Counted from the first letter of the stretch, positions 1 to 10,433 are shown. The stretch: 64,000 nucleotides of DNA from Burkholderiales bacterium (GCA_030604135.1 JAUVWL010000011.1:50340-114339); one strand, 5' to 3'. Numbers and translations: made by a program. The notes: generated by a model from the sequence alone, not told the origin.

Positions 1-108
1 CGGGCGCTGGAAATGCACCAGGGGGCCACGATCTCGGGGCAGCTCAAGCCAATGGCAGCCGGCGCAGAGGAAAAGCCCCCACTGAAGCTGGCGGCAAACA
101 ACGGCTGA
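1..108 (+). CDS. C-terminal fragment of a protein, possibly a bactofilin/polymer-forming cytoskeletal protein (partial at window edge)
   Basis: Open frame from base 1 (RALEMHQGATISGQLKPMAAGAEEKPPLKLAANNG) ending TGA 106-108; 'LEMHQGATISGQL' resembles the bactofilin repeat end. Confidence 0.45.
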   Translation, partial: RALEMHQGATISGQLKPMAAGAEEKPPLKLAANNG

Positions 109-222
109 GTCACAAATCCGACCGATTTGCTATAGCATGTGTTGAAGGTGTCGGCCGAAACGTTTTGCCGACGGTTTGAGTTCAGCACATGGAGCCGGTG
201 GGCTCCGAGATCGAGGTAACCC

Positions 223-588
223 ATGAGCGCAGTGGCCGAAATTTCCCAGACCGATATGCCGGCACCGTTGGTGTTCACCGACAGTGCGGCCGCCAAAGTG
301 GCCGATCTGGTCGCGGAGGAAGGCAACCCCGACCTCAAGCTGCGTGTGTTTGTGCAGGGCGGTGGCTGCTCGGGTTTCCAGTACGGCTTCACCTTTGACG
401 AGGTTGTCAACGAAGACGACACCCAGATGTCCAAGAACGGCGTCACCCTGCTGATCGATGCCATGAGCTACCAGTACCTGGTGGGCGCAGAAATCGATTA
501 CAAGGAAGATCTCGAAGGCGCCCAGTTTGTGATCCGCAACCCGAATGCCACCACCACCTGTGGTTGTGGTTCGAGTTTCAGCGTCTGA
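223..588 (+). CDS. erpA: Iron-sulfur cluster insertion protein ErpA (HesB/IscA family)
   Basis: 121 aa; [17 protein letters not shown] and C-terminal [12 protein letters not shown]-type carrier cysteine motifs. Confidence 0.93.
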   Translation: MSAVAEISQTDMPAPLVFTDSAAAKVADLVAEEGNPDLKLRVFVQGGGCSGFQYGFTFDEVVNEDDTQMSKNGVTLLIDAMSYQYLVGAEIDYKEDLEGAQFVIRNPNATTTCGCGSSFSV

Positions 589-634
589 GGCGCGGCAGCG
601 GGCCGCACCGTTTGCCGTATTGACCACGGAAACG

Positions 635-660
635 AAAAAGGGAGCTTGAGCTCCCTTTTT
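635..660. terminator. Bidirectional intrinsic terminator between convergent erpA and M23 peptidase genes
   Basis: AAAAAGGGAGCT-TG-AGCTCCCTTTTT perfect hairpin with A/T tracts on both sides. Confidence 0.85.
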
Positions 661-675
661 TGATGCCTGCAGATC

Positions 676-2097
676 TTACTGGGCGCTGGCCCTGGTCACG
701 GTGGCTGCCGCGTCGAGCATCTGGCGTTGCGCCTGGGCGACTGCCTCGAACTGGGGTTTCAGGGCACGGTCGAGCGGCACACTCTCGCTGTTGCGCAGTG
801 CCACCAGGGGGTCCAAATGCCGGCCGTTGTCGCGGAACTCGAAGTGCAGGTGCGGTCCGGTGCAGGTGCCGGTGCAACCCACCGCGCCGACCCGGTCGCC
901 CTGTCCGACCCGTTGGCCGCGCCGGACGTCGATGCGGCTGAGGTGGGCGTACACGGTCACATGACCACGGCGGTGCTGGATGAACACCACGTTGCCGTAC
1001 CCGCCCTGGCGCCCCGAGAAGCTCACAACACCGTCGCCAATGCTGCGCACCGGCGTACCCGTAGGAGCGGCAAAGTCAACACCCAGGTGCGCCCGCCGGT
1101 CGCCGTGTACCGGGTGGAAGCGCATGCCATAGCCGCTGCTGACACGGGTGAATTCCAGTGGCGAAGACAGGTACTCCCGCAATGAACTCTGTCCGTCGAA
1201 GTCGTAGTAGCCACCTTTGTGGCCGGGGGCTTCGAACCAGACGGCATGGTAGGCCTTCCCTGCATTGATGAACTCGGCACTCAGGATGCGGCCAGCCCGC
1301 AATGCCTCACCGTCCCCTTCGAGTACCTCATAGACCAGGCTGAATCGGTCGCCGCGGCGCAGGTCGCGACGGAAGTCGATGTTGGCCGAGAACATCTCGG
1401 CCAGCTGGACGGCCACCGAGTCGGGCAGGCCGATGCCATCGGTGGCGGCAAACAAGGAGCTGTGGATTTCGCCACTGGCCAGCCGGTTGGATGCGGTGAG
1501 TTCGCCCTTTTCGAGGCGTGACTGCAGCCCTTCGGCGGTTCTTTCGATCACCAGTCGTTCGAAGGCACGCTCGTCACTGGACAGCCAGCGACCCGAAAGC
1601 CGCTGCAGTTCGTGACGATCGTTGGTTTCGACGGCCACCAGTTTGCCGAGTCGACCTGCAAACAGCTGGCGTGCCAGAGGGTCGTTGCGCAGAAAACTCT
1701 GGGCTTCGGTGTCGCTGACCCCCATGCGTTGCAGCAGGCTGCTGGCGTTGTCGTCGCGCCTGACGGTGTCGCTCCGGTACAGCGTGAAACCATCCTGGTG
1801 GGCCGACAGTGGCAATGAGGCGAAGGCGTCGGGGAGGGCCAGGCTGTCGACCACCTGTCGCACCGGCAGGTCGGCCGCGTCAGGGGCAAGGGGGGCAATG
1901 CCGAAGGCCGTGACGCCGGTGCCCAGCAGCACAGCTCCGACCCCTCCCACAATGCGGCGGTGGTGGCGTGAGACCGACAGGCGGATGGCGTCGACCAGGG
2001 GAGGGCGTGAGTGCAGGGAACGGCGGGTCAAAACAACATCCTGTGGGCCAACGTGAGCAAGACAACAAACCCTGTGCGATTTTCTGGGGCCACACAA
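676..2097 (-). CDS. M23 family metallopeptidase (murein DD-endopeptidase type)
   Basis: 473 aa; [22 protein letters not shown] and GPHLHFEF LytM motifs; precise start uncertain. Confidence 0.9.
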   Translation of the reverse strand: MCGPRKSHRVCCLAHVGPQDVVLTRRSLHSRPPLVDAIRLSVSRHHRRIVGGVGAVLLGTGVTAFGIAPLAPDAADLPVRQVVDSLALPDAFASLPLSAHQDGFTLYRSDTVRRDDNASSLLQRMGVSDTEAQSFLRNDPLARQLFAGRLGKLVAVETNDRHELQRLSGRWLSSDERAFERLVIERTAEGLQSRLEKGELTASNRLASGEIHSSLFAATDGIGLPDSVAVQLAEMFSANIDFRRDLRRGDRFSLVYEVLEGDGEALRAGRILSAEFINAGKAYHAVWFEAPGHKGGYYDFDGQSSLREYLSSPLEFTRVSSGYGMRFHPVHGDRRAHLGVDFAAPTGTPVRSIGDGVVSFSGRQGGYGNVVFIQHRRGHVTVYAHLSRIDVRRGQRVGQGDRVGAVGCTGTCTGPHLHFEFRDNGRHLDPLVALRNSESVPLDRALKPQFEAVAQAQRQMLDAAATVTRASAQ

Positions 2098-2231
2098 GTT
2101 CCCCGACCACGGGCATCGGATCGTCGCCGGGAGCCTCGCGCGCGAGGCTTGCCCGGGCAGGCGACACTAGAATCGGTGCACCACCCAAAAGTATAGCCAC
2201 GCCCTGGGCTGATGCATCTGAAAAAACCCGT

Positions 2232-3494
2232 ATGAACTCTGGCCCGAACGCAACCAAAAGTACGCCGGAAACCACCGGCGAAGGCGCCCAACTGACAGAC
2301 GGCGTCAGAGAGGCTCTGGCCGTGACCCTGCGCGGCTGCGAAGAACTGCTGCCCCAGGAGGATTGGGTGCGCAAGCTGGCGCGTGCCGAACAGCAGGGAC
2401 AGCCCTTGCGGATCAAGCTCGGCCTGGACCCGACGGCCCCGGACATCCACATCGGCCACACGGTGGTGCTCAACAAAATGCGCCAGCTGCAGGACCTTGG
2501 GCATCAGGTGATCTTCCTGATCGGGGATTTCACCAGCCTGATCGGCGACCCCTCGGGCCGCAACAGCACGCGACCGCCGCTGACGTCCGAGCAGATCAAG
2601 GCGAATGCTGAGACCTACTACCGTCAGGCCAGTCTGGTGCTGGATCCGGCGAGGACCGAGATCCGTTACAACAGCGAGTGGAGTTTGCCGCTGGGGTCGA
2701 TGGGCATGATCCAGCTGGCGGCCAAGTACACCGTGGCGCGCATGATGGAGCGCAACGATTTCCACGACCGCTTCAAGGCCGGCACGCCGATCAGCGTGCA
2801 CGAGTTTCTGTATCCGCTGATGCAGGGCTACGACTCGGTGGCGCTCAAGAGCGACCTGGAGCTGGGCGGCACGGACCAGAAGTTCAACCTGCTGATGGGG
2901 CGCCACCTGCAGCAGGAATACGGCCAGGAGCCGCAGTGCATCCTGACCATGCCGCTGCTGGAGGGGCTGGACGGTGTCGAGAAGATGTCCAAGTCCAAGA
3001 ACAACTACATCGGCATCACCGAAGAGCCCAACACCATGTTCGCCAAGGTGCTGTCGATTTCGGACACGCTGATGTGGCGCTGGTACACGCTGCTGTCGTT
3101 CAAGTCGATGGCCGAGATCGAGGCCCTGAAGAAAGAGGTCGAAGCCGGTCGCAACCCCAAGGACGCGAAGGTGATGCTGGCCAAGGAGATCACGGCCCGG
3201 TTTCACAGCGCGGCCGCCGCCGATGCCGCCGAGCAGGACTTCATCAACCGCAGCAAGGGCGGCATTCCGGACGGGATTCCCGAGGTGTCGCTCTCGGGTG
3301 CGCCGATGGGCATCGCCGCCTTGCTGAAGGCCGCGGGGCTGGTGGCCTCGACGAGCGAGGGCAACCGCCTGATCGATGGCGGGGGCGTGCGGATCGACGG
3401 GGCCGTGGTGTCGGACAAGGGCCTGAAGGTGGAGGCCGGGACCTGTGTGGTGCAGGTGGGCAAGCGCAAGTTTGCTCGTGTAAATTTGCATTAA
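2232..3494 (+). CDS. tyrS: Tyrosyl-tRNA synthetase
   Basis: [17 protein letters not shown] (HIGH) and [12 protein letters not shown] (KMSKS) motifs, C-terminal S4 domain; start ATG at 2232 preferred. Confidence 0.95.
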   Translation: MNSGPNATKSTPETTGEGAQLTDGVREALAVTLRGCEELLPQEDWVRKLARAEQQGQPLRIKLGLDPTAPDIHIGHTVVLNKMRQLQDLGHQVIFLIGDFTSLIGDPSGRNSTRPPLTSEQIKANAETYYRQASLVLDPARTEIRYNSEWSLPLGSMGMIQLAAKYTVARMMERNDFHDRFKAGTPISVHEFLYPLMQGYDSVALKSDLELGGTDQKFNLLMGRHLQQEYGQEPQCILTMPLLEGLDGVEKMSKSKNNYIGITEEPNTMFAKVLSISDTLMWRWYTLLSFKSMAEIEALKKEVEAGRNPKDAKVMLAKEITARFHSAAAADAAEQDFINRSKGGIPDGIPEVSLSGAPMGIAALLKAAGLVASTSEGNRLIDGGGVRIDGAVVSDKGLKVEAGTCVVQVGKRKFARVNLH

Positions 3495-3590
3495 TGGATG
3501 GCACCTTGGAGTAGTTTTATGCGATGTCTCGTGGTGCACAGGTTTTTGCGCTGTCGTTGGTGAGGATCCCTGGAGATCCGGAGGGTTCTT

Positions 3591-3761
3591 ATGCTGCACT
3601 TGTTTAATGAAGCTTCGTTGCTTGGTGTAGCCGCAGATGCCACTTTTCTAACCGCACTTGCCGGCTTTGTCGGACGAATCTCATGGACCTTTGCTGCATG
3701 GCTTATTCGCGTGGTGCAGGAGAGGATGGCAAAGAGTCCTTTGGTGATTGAATTAAAGCTT
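3591..3761 (+). pseudogene. 5' remnant of an unknown small gene truncated by the IS element
   Basis: ATG preceded by a good Shine-Dalgarno (GGAGGGTTCTTATG); reading frame runs straight into the IS left end at 3762; lower GC than surroundings. Confidence 0.4.
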
Positions 3762-4884
3762 GGGATGGTCTGCAAAACCTCGGCGCCTCTGCCCCGATGT
3801 GAGACAGTGACGGCATGACGCAAATGAGCCAGGGCGAGAGCGGATTCGAGCGCAAGACCAGGAGGACACGCAAGCGCGAGTTCCTGGACGAGAAGAACCT
3901 GGTGGTGCCCTGGGCCGAGCTGGTGGCCCTCATCGCGCCGCATGCGCCGGCTCCGGTTTCCAGGGGCGGACGCCCACCGTTTGCCGTCGAGACCATGCTG
4001 CGCATTCACTTCCTGCAGCAGTGGTTCACTCTCTCGGACCCAGCGATGGAAGAGGCTCTGTACGACATGGCTCTGTTCCGCGAGTTCGTGGGTCTGGATG
4101 CCGGGGAAGACAACCTGCCTGACGAGAGCACCATTCTTCAGTTCCGCCACTTGCTCGAAGCTCACAACCTGAGTTTGCAGATCCTGACCACCGTCAATGC
4201 GACGCTGATCGCAGCGCCGAGTTCGACCAAGCACAGCAGTGGCGAGCGCGACCCCGAGATGCACCAGACCAAGAAGGGCAACCAGTGGTGCTTTGGGATG
4301 AAGGCGCATATCGGCGTCGATTCGGACTCGGGCCTGGTGCACACGGTGGTGGGGACGGCGGCCAACGTCAACGATGTGACGCAGGCGCATGCGGCGGTGC
4401 ACGGAGCGGAATCCGATGTCTTCGCCGACTCGGGTTACCAGGGCGTTGGCAAGCGGCAAGAGACGCAAGAGATCAACGTCAACTGGCACGTGGCCATGCG
4501 ACCGGGCAAGCGCAAGGTGCTGGACAAGAGTACACCGATGGGCGCGATTCTCGACCAGTTGGAGCAGGCCAAGGCTCGCATCCGGGCCAAGGTCGAACAC
4601 ACTTTCCGGGTGATCAAACGCCAGTTCGGGCATGAAAAGGTGCGCTACCGGGGCTTGGCCAAGAACATCGCTCAACTGCATTCGCTGTTTGCACTGTCCA
4701 GCCTGTGGATGGTGCGGCGCACGCTGCTGCAGGAGAGGCGGGGATGAGTGCGTCCGAATGCGGCCAAGGAGCCGCGAAAATGGGCGAAATTGCCCCCCGA
4801 ACGCGCCGAAATGCCCCCAGATCGCCATCATCTGAAATCACGCATATCAACTCCCGCGCCAGAGGGTGTTGTGCAGACCATCCC
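3762..4884 (+). mobile_element. IS5-family insertion sequence (about 1.12 kb)
   Basis: Terminal inverted repeats GGGATGGTCTGCAAAAC (3762-) and the reverse complement of GGGATGGTCTGCACAAC (ending 4884) flank an IS5-type transposase ORF; no obvious target-site duplication. Confidence 0.85.
3815..4747 (+). CDS. IS5-family transposase (probably defective, see findings)
   Basis: 310 aa; GERDPEMHQTKKGNQW.FGMKAHIGVD, DVFADSGYQGV, VEHTFRVIKRQFG motifs of IS5 DDE transposases. Confidence 0.92.
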   Translation: MTQMSQGESGFERKTRRTRKREFLDEKNLVVPWAELVALIAPHAPAPVSRGGRPPFAVETMLRIHFLQQWFTLSDPAMEEALYDMALFREFVGLDAGEDNLPDESTILQFRHLLEAHNLSLQILTTVNATLIAAPSSTKHSSGERDPEMHQTKKGNQWCFGMKAHIGVDSDSGLVHTVVGTAANVNDVTQAHAAVHGAESDVFADSGYQGVGKRQETQEINVNWHVAMRPGKRKVLDKSTPMGAILDQLEQAKARIRAKVEHTFRVIKRQFGHEKVRYRGLAKNIAQLHSLFALSSLWMVRRTLLQERRG

Positions 4885-5005
4885 CAGGAGGTTCTCGAGT
4901 GTTTTTCCTGCTGAAGATGGACGGCTGCGCGGTTGTGAAGACCGTCGAAGGGTACGAAAACACCATGTGTTTTCCCCATTGACCAGGCACTAGGGTTGCA
5001 CCGGG

Positions 5006-5935
5006 ATGAAAGGCTTTAGTCCACGCCGCCTCCTGCTGGCGTCCGTGGTGGTGGCGCTGCTGACCATCGGGCTCAAGACCCTGGCCTGGCACGTCACCGG
5101 TTCGGTTGGCCTGCTCTCGGACGCCCTGGAATCCTTTGTCAACCTGGCCAGCGCGGTGTTCGCACTGGCCATGGTGACCATCGCCCAGCGCCCGGCCGAT
5201 GACGACCACCCTTACGGGCACACGAAGGCCGAATATTTCTCCAGTGGCTTCGAGGGCGTGCTCATCCTGGGCGCTGCGCTGGCCATCGGCTGGACGGCCG
5301 TGGGGCGCCTGTTCAACCCCCAGGAACTGGAAGCCCCGGGACTGGGGCTGGGCTTGTCGGTGGCCAGCGCGGCGCTCAACGGTCTGTTGGCCGCGCTGAT
5401 GTTGCGCGCCTCGCGGATGCACCGCAAGCAGGGTGTGGCTGGTGCCGAGGCCGTCGAGGCCGACGCCCGACATCTGCTCACCGATGTCTACACCACGGGG
5501 GGGGTGGTGCTGGGCGTAGGTCTGGTGTTCCTGACCGGCTGGCTCTGGCTGGACCCGGTGGTGGCGCTGCTGGTGGCCGCCAACATCGTGCGCGAAGGCG
5601 TGCATCTGATCCGTCGGGCCAGTGACGGGCTGATGGACCACGCGCTCGACCCCGAGCTTCAGGAGCGCATCGATGAGGTGCTGGCGCAGTTTGTGGACCC
5701 GCAGCGACCGGACCTGCTGCGTTTCGACCATGTGAGCACGCGGCGCGCCGGTCAGCGCCGGTTCGTCGACCTGCACATGCACATGCCACCCAACTGGACA
5801 TTGCGCCGGGCGGCTGCCTTGCGGATGAGTGTCGAGCAGGCCCTGATGAGTGCGGTACCCGGGTTGCGGGCCACCATCCAGTTGCTGCCGGGAGACGTCG
5901 AGGCGCATTTCCACGACCAGGAGGATCTGAAGTGA
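5006..5935 (+). CDS. Cation diffusion facilitator family transporter
   Basis: [35 protein letters not shown] motifs and multiple TM helices. Confidence 0.92.
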   Translation: MKGFSPRRLLLASVVVALLTIGLKTLAWHVTGSVGLLSDALESFVNLASAVFALAMVTIAQRPADDDHPYGHTKAEYFSSGFEGVLILGAALAIGWTAVGRLFNPQELEAPGLGLGLSVASAALNGLLAALMLRASRMHRKQGVAGAEAVEADARHLLTDVYTTGGVVLGVGLVFLTGWLWLDPVVALLVAANIVREGVHLIRRASDGLMDHALDPELQERIDEVLAQFVDPQRPDLLRFDHVSTRRAGQRRFVDLHMHMPPNWTLRRAAALRMSVEQALMSAVPGLRATIQLLPGDVEAHFHDQEDLK

Positions 5936-6372
5936 TCGCGTTGCTGCAGCGGGTGTCCAGCGCCCGGGTGGACATTGGTGGCGAGACGGTGGGGGCGATC
6001 GGGGGCGGGCTGCTGGCGCTGGTGTGCGCCGAGCCGCAGGACACCGAGGCCGTGTGCCAGCGCATGCTGGACAAGATCCTGAAGCTGCGCATCTTCGGTG
6101 ACGACCAGGGCAAGATGAACCTGAGTGTGCAGGACGTGGGTGGTGGCCTGCTGGTCGTCAGCCAGTTCACCCTGGCGGCCGACACGCGCCACGGCAACCG
6201 GCCCGGGTTCACCGCGGCGGCGCCACCGGAACAGGGTCGTGCGCTGTTCGACCATTTCGTGGCGCTGGCACGCACCCGTCACCCGCAGGTTGCAACCGGG
6301 CGCTTTGGTGCCGACATGGCGGTTCACCTGGTCAACGACGGACCGGTGACCATTCCCTTGCGCATGTCCTGA
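5932..6372 (+). CDS. dtd: D-aminoacyl-tRNA deacylase
   Basis: [51 protein letters not shown]. Confidence 0.95.
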   Translation: MIALLQRVSSARVDIGGETVGAIGGGLLALVCAEPQDTEAVCQRMLDKILKLRIFGDDQGKMNLSVQDVGGGLLVVSQFTLAADTRHGNRPGFTAAAPPEQGRALFDHFVALARTRHPQVATGRFGADMAVHLVNDGPVTIPLRMS

Positions 6373-6396
6373 CAGGTTTGGGGTCGTACCTATAAT
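6369..6396 (+). promoter_or_regulatory. Predicted sigma70 promoter for the first pigment operon
   Basis: -35 CTGACA (6369-6374), 16-bp spacer, perfect -10 TATAAT (6391-6396), 58 bp before the FAD-enzyme start at 6454. Confidence 0.65.
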
Positions 6397-6453
6397 CCCG
6401 CGCTTGCAAGGGTGGATGGACAAGTGGACAGAGGGGCGGATACAGGAGTGACC

Positions 6454-7812
6454 ATGGCAACCGTTGACGAACACGCAGTACCCGGCCGCCTCCAGGCGGA
6501 CGAGCAGGCCTGTGACGTGCTGGTGATCGGTGGCGGCCCGGCCGGGTCGACCGTGGCTCCCCTGCTGGCCCGCAAGGGGCACCGGGTGGTGCTGATCGAC
6601 AAGGACCATCACCCGCGCTTTCACATCGGCGAATCGCTGCTGCCGGCCAACCTGCCCTTGCTGGAGCGGCTGGGTGTGGGTGATGAGGTGAGTGCCATCG
6701 GCATGCCCAAACCCGGTGCCGAGTTTGTTTCGCCTTGGCATGACCAGGCGATGTCGATCGCCTTTGCCGATGCCTGGGACAAGAGCATGCCCGGGGCTTA
6801 CCAGGTGCGCCGTGCCGATTTCGACGACATCCTGATCCGCAACGCGGCCCGCTGTGGTGTCGAGGTGCACCAGGGCTGCAAGGCCACCGGAGTCGAGTTC
6901 ATCGACGACCGGCAGGTGCGGGTGGAAGCGCTGGATGCCGAAGGCCGGCCGCGGCGCTGGCGGGCGCGTTTCCTGGTCGATGCATCCGGGCGCGACACCT
7001 TCCTGGCCAGCCGCCAGGGCATCAAGCACCGCAACCCGCACCACACCAGCGCAGCGGTTTATGCCCACTTCAGCGGTGCCCGCCGCCATGAAGGCCCGGC
7101 CGAGGGCAACATCACCGTGTTCTGGTTCGAGCACGGCTGGTTCTGGTTCATTCCGCTGACCGACGGTGTCACCAGCGTCGGCATGGTGTCCTGGCCGTAC
7201 TTCATGAAGACCCGGGGTGGGCGTTCGCTGCAACAGTTCCTGCTCGACGGCATTGCGATGTGTCCTGCACTGGCCGAGCGCCTGAGTGGAGCCTGCATGG
7301 TCAGCGAGGCCGAGGGCACGGGCAATTTCTCCTATGCCGCCGAGCGCAACCACGGTCCGAACCATGTGCTGCTGGGCGATGCGTTCGCCTTTGTCGACCC
7401 GGTGTTCTCCTCCGGTGTCATGCTGGCCATGCAGGGCGGCGTGGCAGCGGCCGAGGCCATCGACACCTGCCTGCGCGAACCCCGCAAGGCTGCGGCCGCG
7501 CTCAAGGCCTACGACCGGGTGGCGCGCAAAGGGCCGGCGGTGTTCTCCTGGTTCATCTACCGCATGACCAATCCCATCATGCGCGACCTGCTCATGCACC
7601 CGAGAAACGTGCTGCGCATGAAGGAGGCCCTGCTGTCGGTGCTGGCGGGTGATATCTACGGGCGCACACCGATCTGGACCTCGGTGCGCCTGTTCAAGCT
7701 GGTCTACTACATCAACAACGCGGTCCAGCCGCGCCGTGCCTACCGGGCCTGGAAGCGCCGCCAGTTCAACATTGGACAGGCATCGGCTCCCGAACTGCAA
7801 GCCGCGCGGTGA
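6454..7812 (+). CDS. FAD-dependent oxidoreductase, flavin-dependent halogenase-like
   Basis: GGGPAGSTVAPLLARKGHRVVLIDKDHHPRFHIGESLLP; WFWFIP (WxWxIP) at 7138-7155; RBS AGGAG upstream of ATG 6454. Confidence 0.85.
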   Translation: MATVDEHAVPGRLQADEQACDVLVIGGGPAGSTVAPLLARKGHRVVLIDKDHHPRFHIGESLLPANLPLLERLGVGDEVSAIGMPKPGAEFVSPWHDQAMSIAFADAWDKSMPGAYQVRRADFDDILIRNAARCGVEVHQGCKATGVEFIDDRQVRVEALDAEGRPRRWRARFLVDASGRDTFLASRQGIKHRNPHHTSAAVYAHFSGARRHEGPAEGNITVFWFEHGWFWFIPLTDGVTSVGMVSWPYFMKTRGGRSLQQFLLDGIAMCPALAERLSGACMVSEAEGTGNFSYAAERNHGPNHVLLGDAFAFVDPVFSSGVMLAMQGGVAAAEAIDTCLREPRKAAAALKAYDRVARKGPAVFSWFIYRMTNPIMRDLLMHPRNVLRMKEALLSVLAGDIYGRTPIWTSVRLFKLVYYINNAVQPRRAYRAWKRRQFNIGQASAPELQAAR

Positions 7813-8801
7813 CCCTCGAGCTCCAGGTCACCCCGATGCCACCCCAGGACGCCCACGGCGTGTTGGGCGGCTTCCTGCTGGGTTCCACGAGCGGTTCGCT
7901 TCCCGACTGGCCCTGCCAGCGGCTGAGGGCGCCGGTCCTCGGGGAGTCAGACGGGACCTGGTGGGAAAGCTGGCTGGCAGGTGGTCCGTGCGACTCAGGC
8001 TTGGCCGGCGGGCTGCGCTGGCGCCGCCAGGGCGACCTGTTGTTCGGGTTGATGGAAGTTGACGAGGTGACCCAGGACACCGCGCCCGGCGTGTCGCCAC
8101 TGGAGCAAGCGGCCGAGCAGGCCTACCGCCAGCTGTTCGACCTGCTCGACCGGCAGGGCTTGCCGCACCTGTGGCGGGTCTGGAACTACCTGCCCGACAT
8201 CCACGGCCAGGAGGCGGGGCTGGAGCGTTACCGCCGATTCAACCTGGGTCGGGCCCGGGGCTTCGAGTCGGCCGCGAGATCGGTGGTGGGCCGGGTGCCG
8301 GCCGCCTGTGCCCTGGGGGTGCGCGCGGGCCCGCTGTCGGTGGCCTTCCTGGCCGGCCCCACCCCCGCAGTGCCCATCGAGAACCCGCGCCAGGTGAGCG
8401 CTTTCCACTATCCACAGGCATATGGCCCGCGCAGCCCCACCTTTTCACGTGCGGCGCTGGTCCACCCGCCGGGGCAGGAGTGGTTGTTCATCTCGGGCAC
8501 GGCCAGCATCGTCGGGCATGAAACGGTGCACCCGGGCGATGTGGCGGCCCAGTGCCACGAGACCGTGGACAATCTGGAGGCGGTGATCGCGCAGGCGAAT
8601 GCCCGGCGTTGTTCGGTGCCGGCCTTTTGCCTGGGCGGTCTGGGCCTGCGGGCCTACATCCGGCACGCCAGCGACCTGGGCATCGTGCGCGAGGTGCTGC
8701 GCGAACGCTGTCCTGATGCCCCGCTGCTGTGTGTGCAGGCCGATGTCTGCCGGGAGGACCTGCTGGTCGAAATCGAAGCCTGGGGCAGCCTGCCCTGTTG
8801 A
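7809..8801 (+). CDS. Chorismatase/3-hydroxybenzoate synthase-like protein (XanB2/FkbO/Hyg5 family)
   Basis: LPHLWRVWNYLPDIHGQEAGLERYRRFNLGR and FISGTASIVGHETVHPGDVAAQCHETVDNL resemble XanB2-type chorismate lyases; GTG start overlapping upstream stop. Confidence 0.8.
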   Translation: MTLELQVTPMPPQDAHGVLGGFLLGSTSGSLPDWPCQRLRAPVLGESDGTWWESWLAGGPCDSGLAGGLRWRRQGDLLFGLMEVDEVTQDTAPGVSPLEQAAEQAYRQLFDLLDRQGLPHLWRVWNYLPDIHGQEAGLERYRRFNLGRARGFESAARSVVGRVPAACALGVRAGPLSVAFLAGPTPAVPIENPRQVSAFHYPQAYGPRSPTFSRAALVHPPGQEWLFISGTASIVGHETVHPGDVAAQCHETVDNLEAVIAQANARRCSVPAFCLGGLGLRAYIRHASDLGIVREVLRERCPDAPLLCVQADVCREDLLVEIEAWGSLPC

Positions 8802-8827
8802 ACCTGGATGCCACCAAGGAAACCGAC

Positions 8828-9658
8828 ATGCGCCTGATGTTCCGTGGCTGCACAGCCGCCCTGGCCAGCCTGCCCCTGTTGGCAGGTGCAGCCGACGCAC
8901 CGCTGTGGGAAGTGGGCGCCGGCGTGACCGCCCTCAGTTTTCCGGCCTACCGGGGGTCGGACCAGCGCAACCAGTTTGTGCTGCCGATTCCCTACTTTGT
9001 CTACCGGGGCGAATTCCTCAAGGCCGACCGGGAAGGTGTGCGGGCCGAGCTGTTCGAGACCGACCGGGTGACTCTGACCGTGTCTGGCGCGCTGTCGCCG
9101 CCGTCGTCGAGCAAGGACATCGTGGCCCGCGAGGGCATGAGCGACCTGCGGGCCACGGGCGAGCTGGGGCCGCAGATCGATGTGCGCCTGTGGCAATCGG
9201 AAAACCGGCGCCGTACCCTCAAGCTGTTGCTTCCGCTGCGCACCGGCTACACCCTGGAGCGTTCGCCGCAGCACGTGGGCTGGGTGTTCCACCCCAAGCT
9301 CAACCTGGACCTGACCGATCTGCCGGGATTGCCCGGCTGGAATGTCGGCCTGCAGGCCGGTCCGGTGATGGGCGACCGGCGCCAGCACGCGTATTTCTAC
9401 GGCGTGTCGGCGGCCGATGCGCGTGCCGACCGTCCGGCCTACGCAGCCCAGGGCGGTTTTGGCGGAATGCAGTATCTGGTCGGCGTCTCGCGGCGCTACC
9501 GGTCACACTGGGTGGGCGGATTCCTTCGCTACGATCGCCTGTCGGGTGCCCGTTTTGCCGACAGCCCGCTGGTGCGCGACCGGCACTATGTGGCGGGCGG
9601 CTTTGCGGTCAGCTGGATCCTGGGCGAGTCGGGTACCCGGGTGGTGGTGGATGACTGA
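8828..9658 (+). CDS. MipA/OmpV family outer-membrane protein
   Basis: Signal peptide MRLMFRGCTAALASLPLLAGAADA; YRGSDQRNQFVLPIPYFVYRGEFLKADREGVR. Confidence 0.82.
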   Translation: MRLMFRGCTAALASLPLLAGAADAPLWEVGAGVTALSFPAYRGSDQRNQFVLPIPYFVYRGEFLKADREGVRAELFETDRVTLTVSGALSPPSSSKDIVAREGMSDLRATGELGPQIDVRLWQSENRRRTLKLLLPLRTGYTLERSPQHVGWVFHPKLNLDLTDLPGLPGWNVGLQAGPVMGDRRQHAYFYGVSAADARADRPAYAAQGGFGGMQYLVGVSRRYRSHWVGGFLRYDRLSGARFADSPLVRDRHYVAGGFAVSWILGESGTRVVVDD

Positions 9659-10433
9659 GGTTGGCACGCGCCGCGTGCACCCGCTGTGGAGAGGGTACGA
9701 GGCGCTGGCCATGGTGGTGGGTCTGGGCAGTCTGGCCGCGCTGTGTCTGCTGTGGCTGCCCCTGGCCATGGTGGCCTATCCGCTGCTGCCACGGCACGTC
9801 GGCCAGCCGCTGGGGCGGCGAATGATCGGTTGCGGTCTGCGCTTTTACCTGCGCCTGTTGCACCTGTTGTGCGCCTGCCGATTCGACCTGCGGGCCCTGG
9901 ATGCCCTGAAGCACGAGTCGCCACTGATCGTGGCGGCGAATCATCCCTCGCTGCTCGACGCGGTGCTGATCGTCTCGCGCCTGCCCAATGCCGTCTGCGT
10001 GATGAAGGCGTCGCTGATGGACAACCCCCTGTTCGGCGCCGCCGCCCGGCTGGCCCGCTACATCCGCAACCGGGTACCTGCCGACGTGGTGCTGGGTTCA
10101 TTGGAGGAGCTGCGCCACGGCGGCCAGCTGGTGATCTTTCCCGAGGGCACGCGGACCACGGATTTTCCTGTTGGGCCCAGCCAGCCGGGTGTCGGCCTGA
10201 TCGCCTCGCGCGCCGGCCTGCCGGTGCAGACGGTGCTGATACGCTTCTCCACGCCCTATCTGGGCAAGGCCTGGCCGCTGTGGCGGCCGCCGCAATTGCC
10301 GCTTGTTTGCCGCGTGGAGCTGGGTCGCCGATTTGACCCGCCGTCGGACACGAATGCCTTCCGCCGCGAACTCGACGCCTATTTCCAGGCCGCACTCGCC
10401 CCATCTGCCAGCCAGCCTGATTGCCGCCCATGA
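9651..10433 (+). CDS. 1-acyl-sn-glycerol-3-phosphate acyltransferase-like (PlsC family)
   Basis: IVAANHPSLLDAVLI (NHxxxxD) and VIFPEGTRT motifs. Confidence 0.88.
   Translation: MTEVGTRRVHPLWRGYEALAMVVGLGSLAALCLLWLPLAMVAYPLLPRHVGQPLGRRMIGCGLRFYLRLLHLLCACRFDLRALDALKHESPLIVAANHPSLLDAVLIVSRLPNAVCVMKASLMDNPLFGAAARLARYIRNRVPADVVLGSLEELRHGGQLVIFPEGTRTTDFPVGPSQPGVGLIASRAGLPVQTVLIRFSTPYLGKAWPLWRPPQLPLVCRVELGRRFDPPSDTNAFRRELDAYFQAALAPSASQPDCRP

Noticed and set aside
2028-3599. 523-aa minus-strand ORF over tyrS
   Set aside because: Complementary-strand artefact of a clear tyrS gene
3762-4884. Possibility that this is a larger composite transposon or genomic island
   Set aside because: Only one IS copy, no integrase, no tRNA boundary and no second IS end in the window; flanking genes are ordinary
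5752-7800. 682-aa minus-strand ORF
   Set aside because: Antisense shadow of dtd and the FAD enzyme; His/Gln/Arg-rich with no recognisable domain
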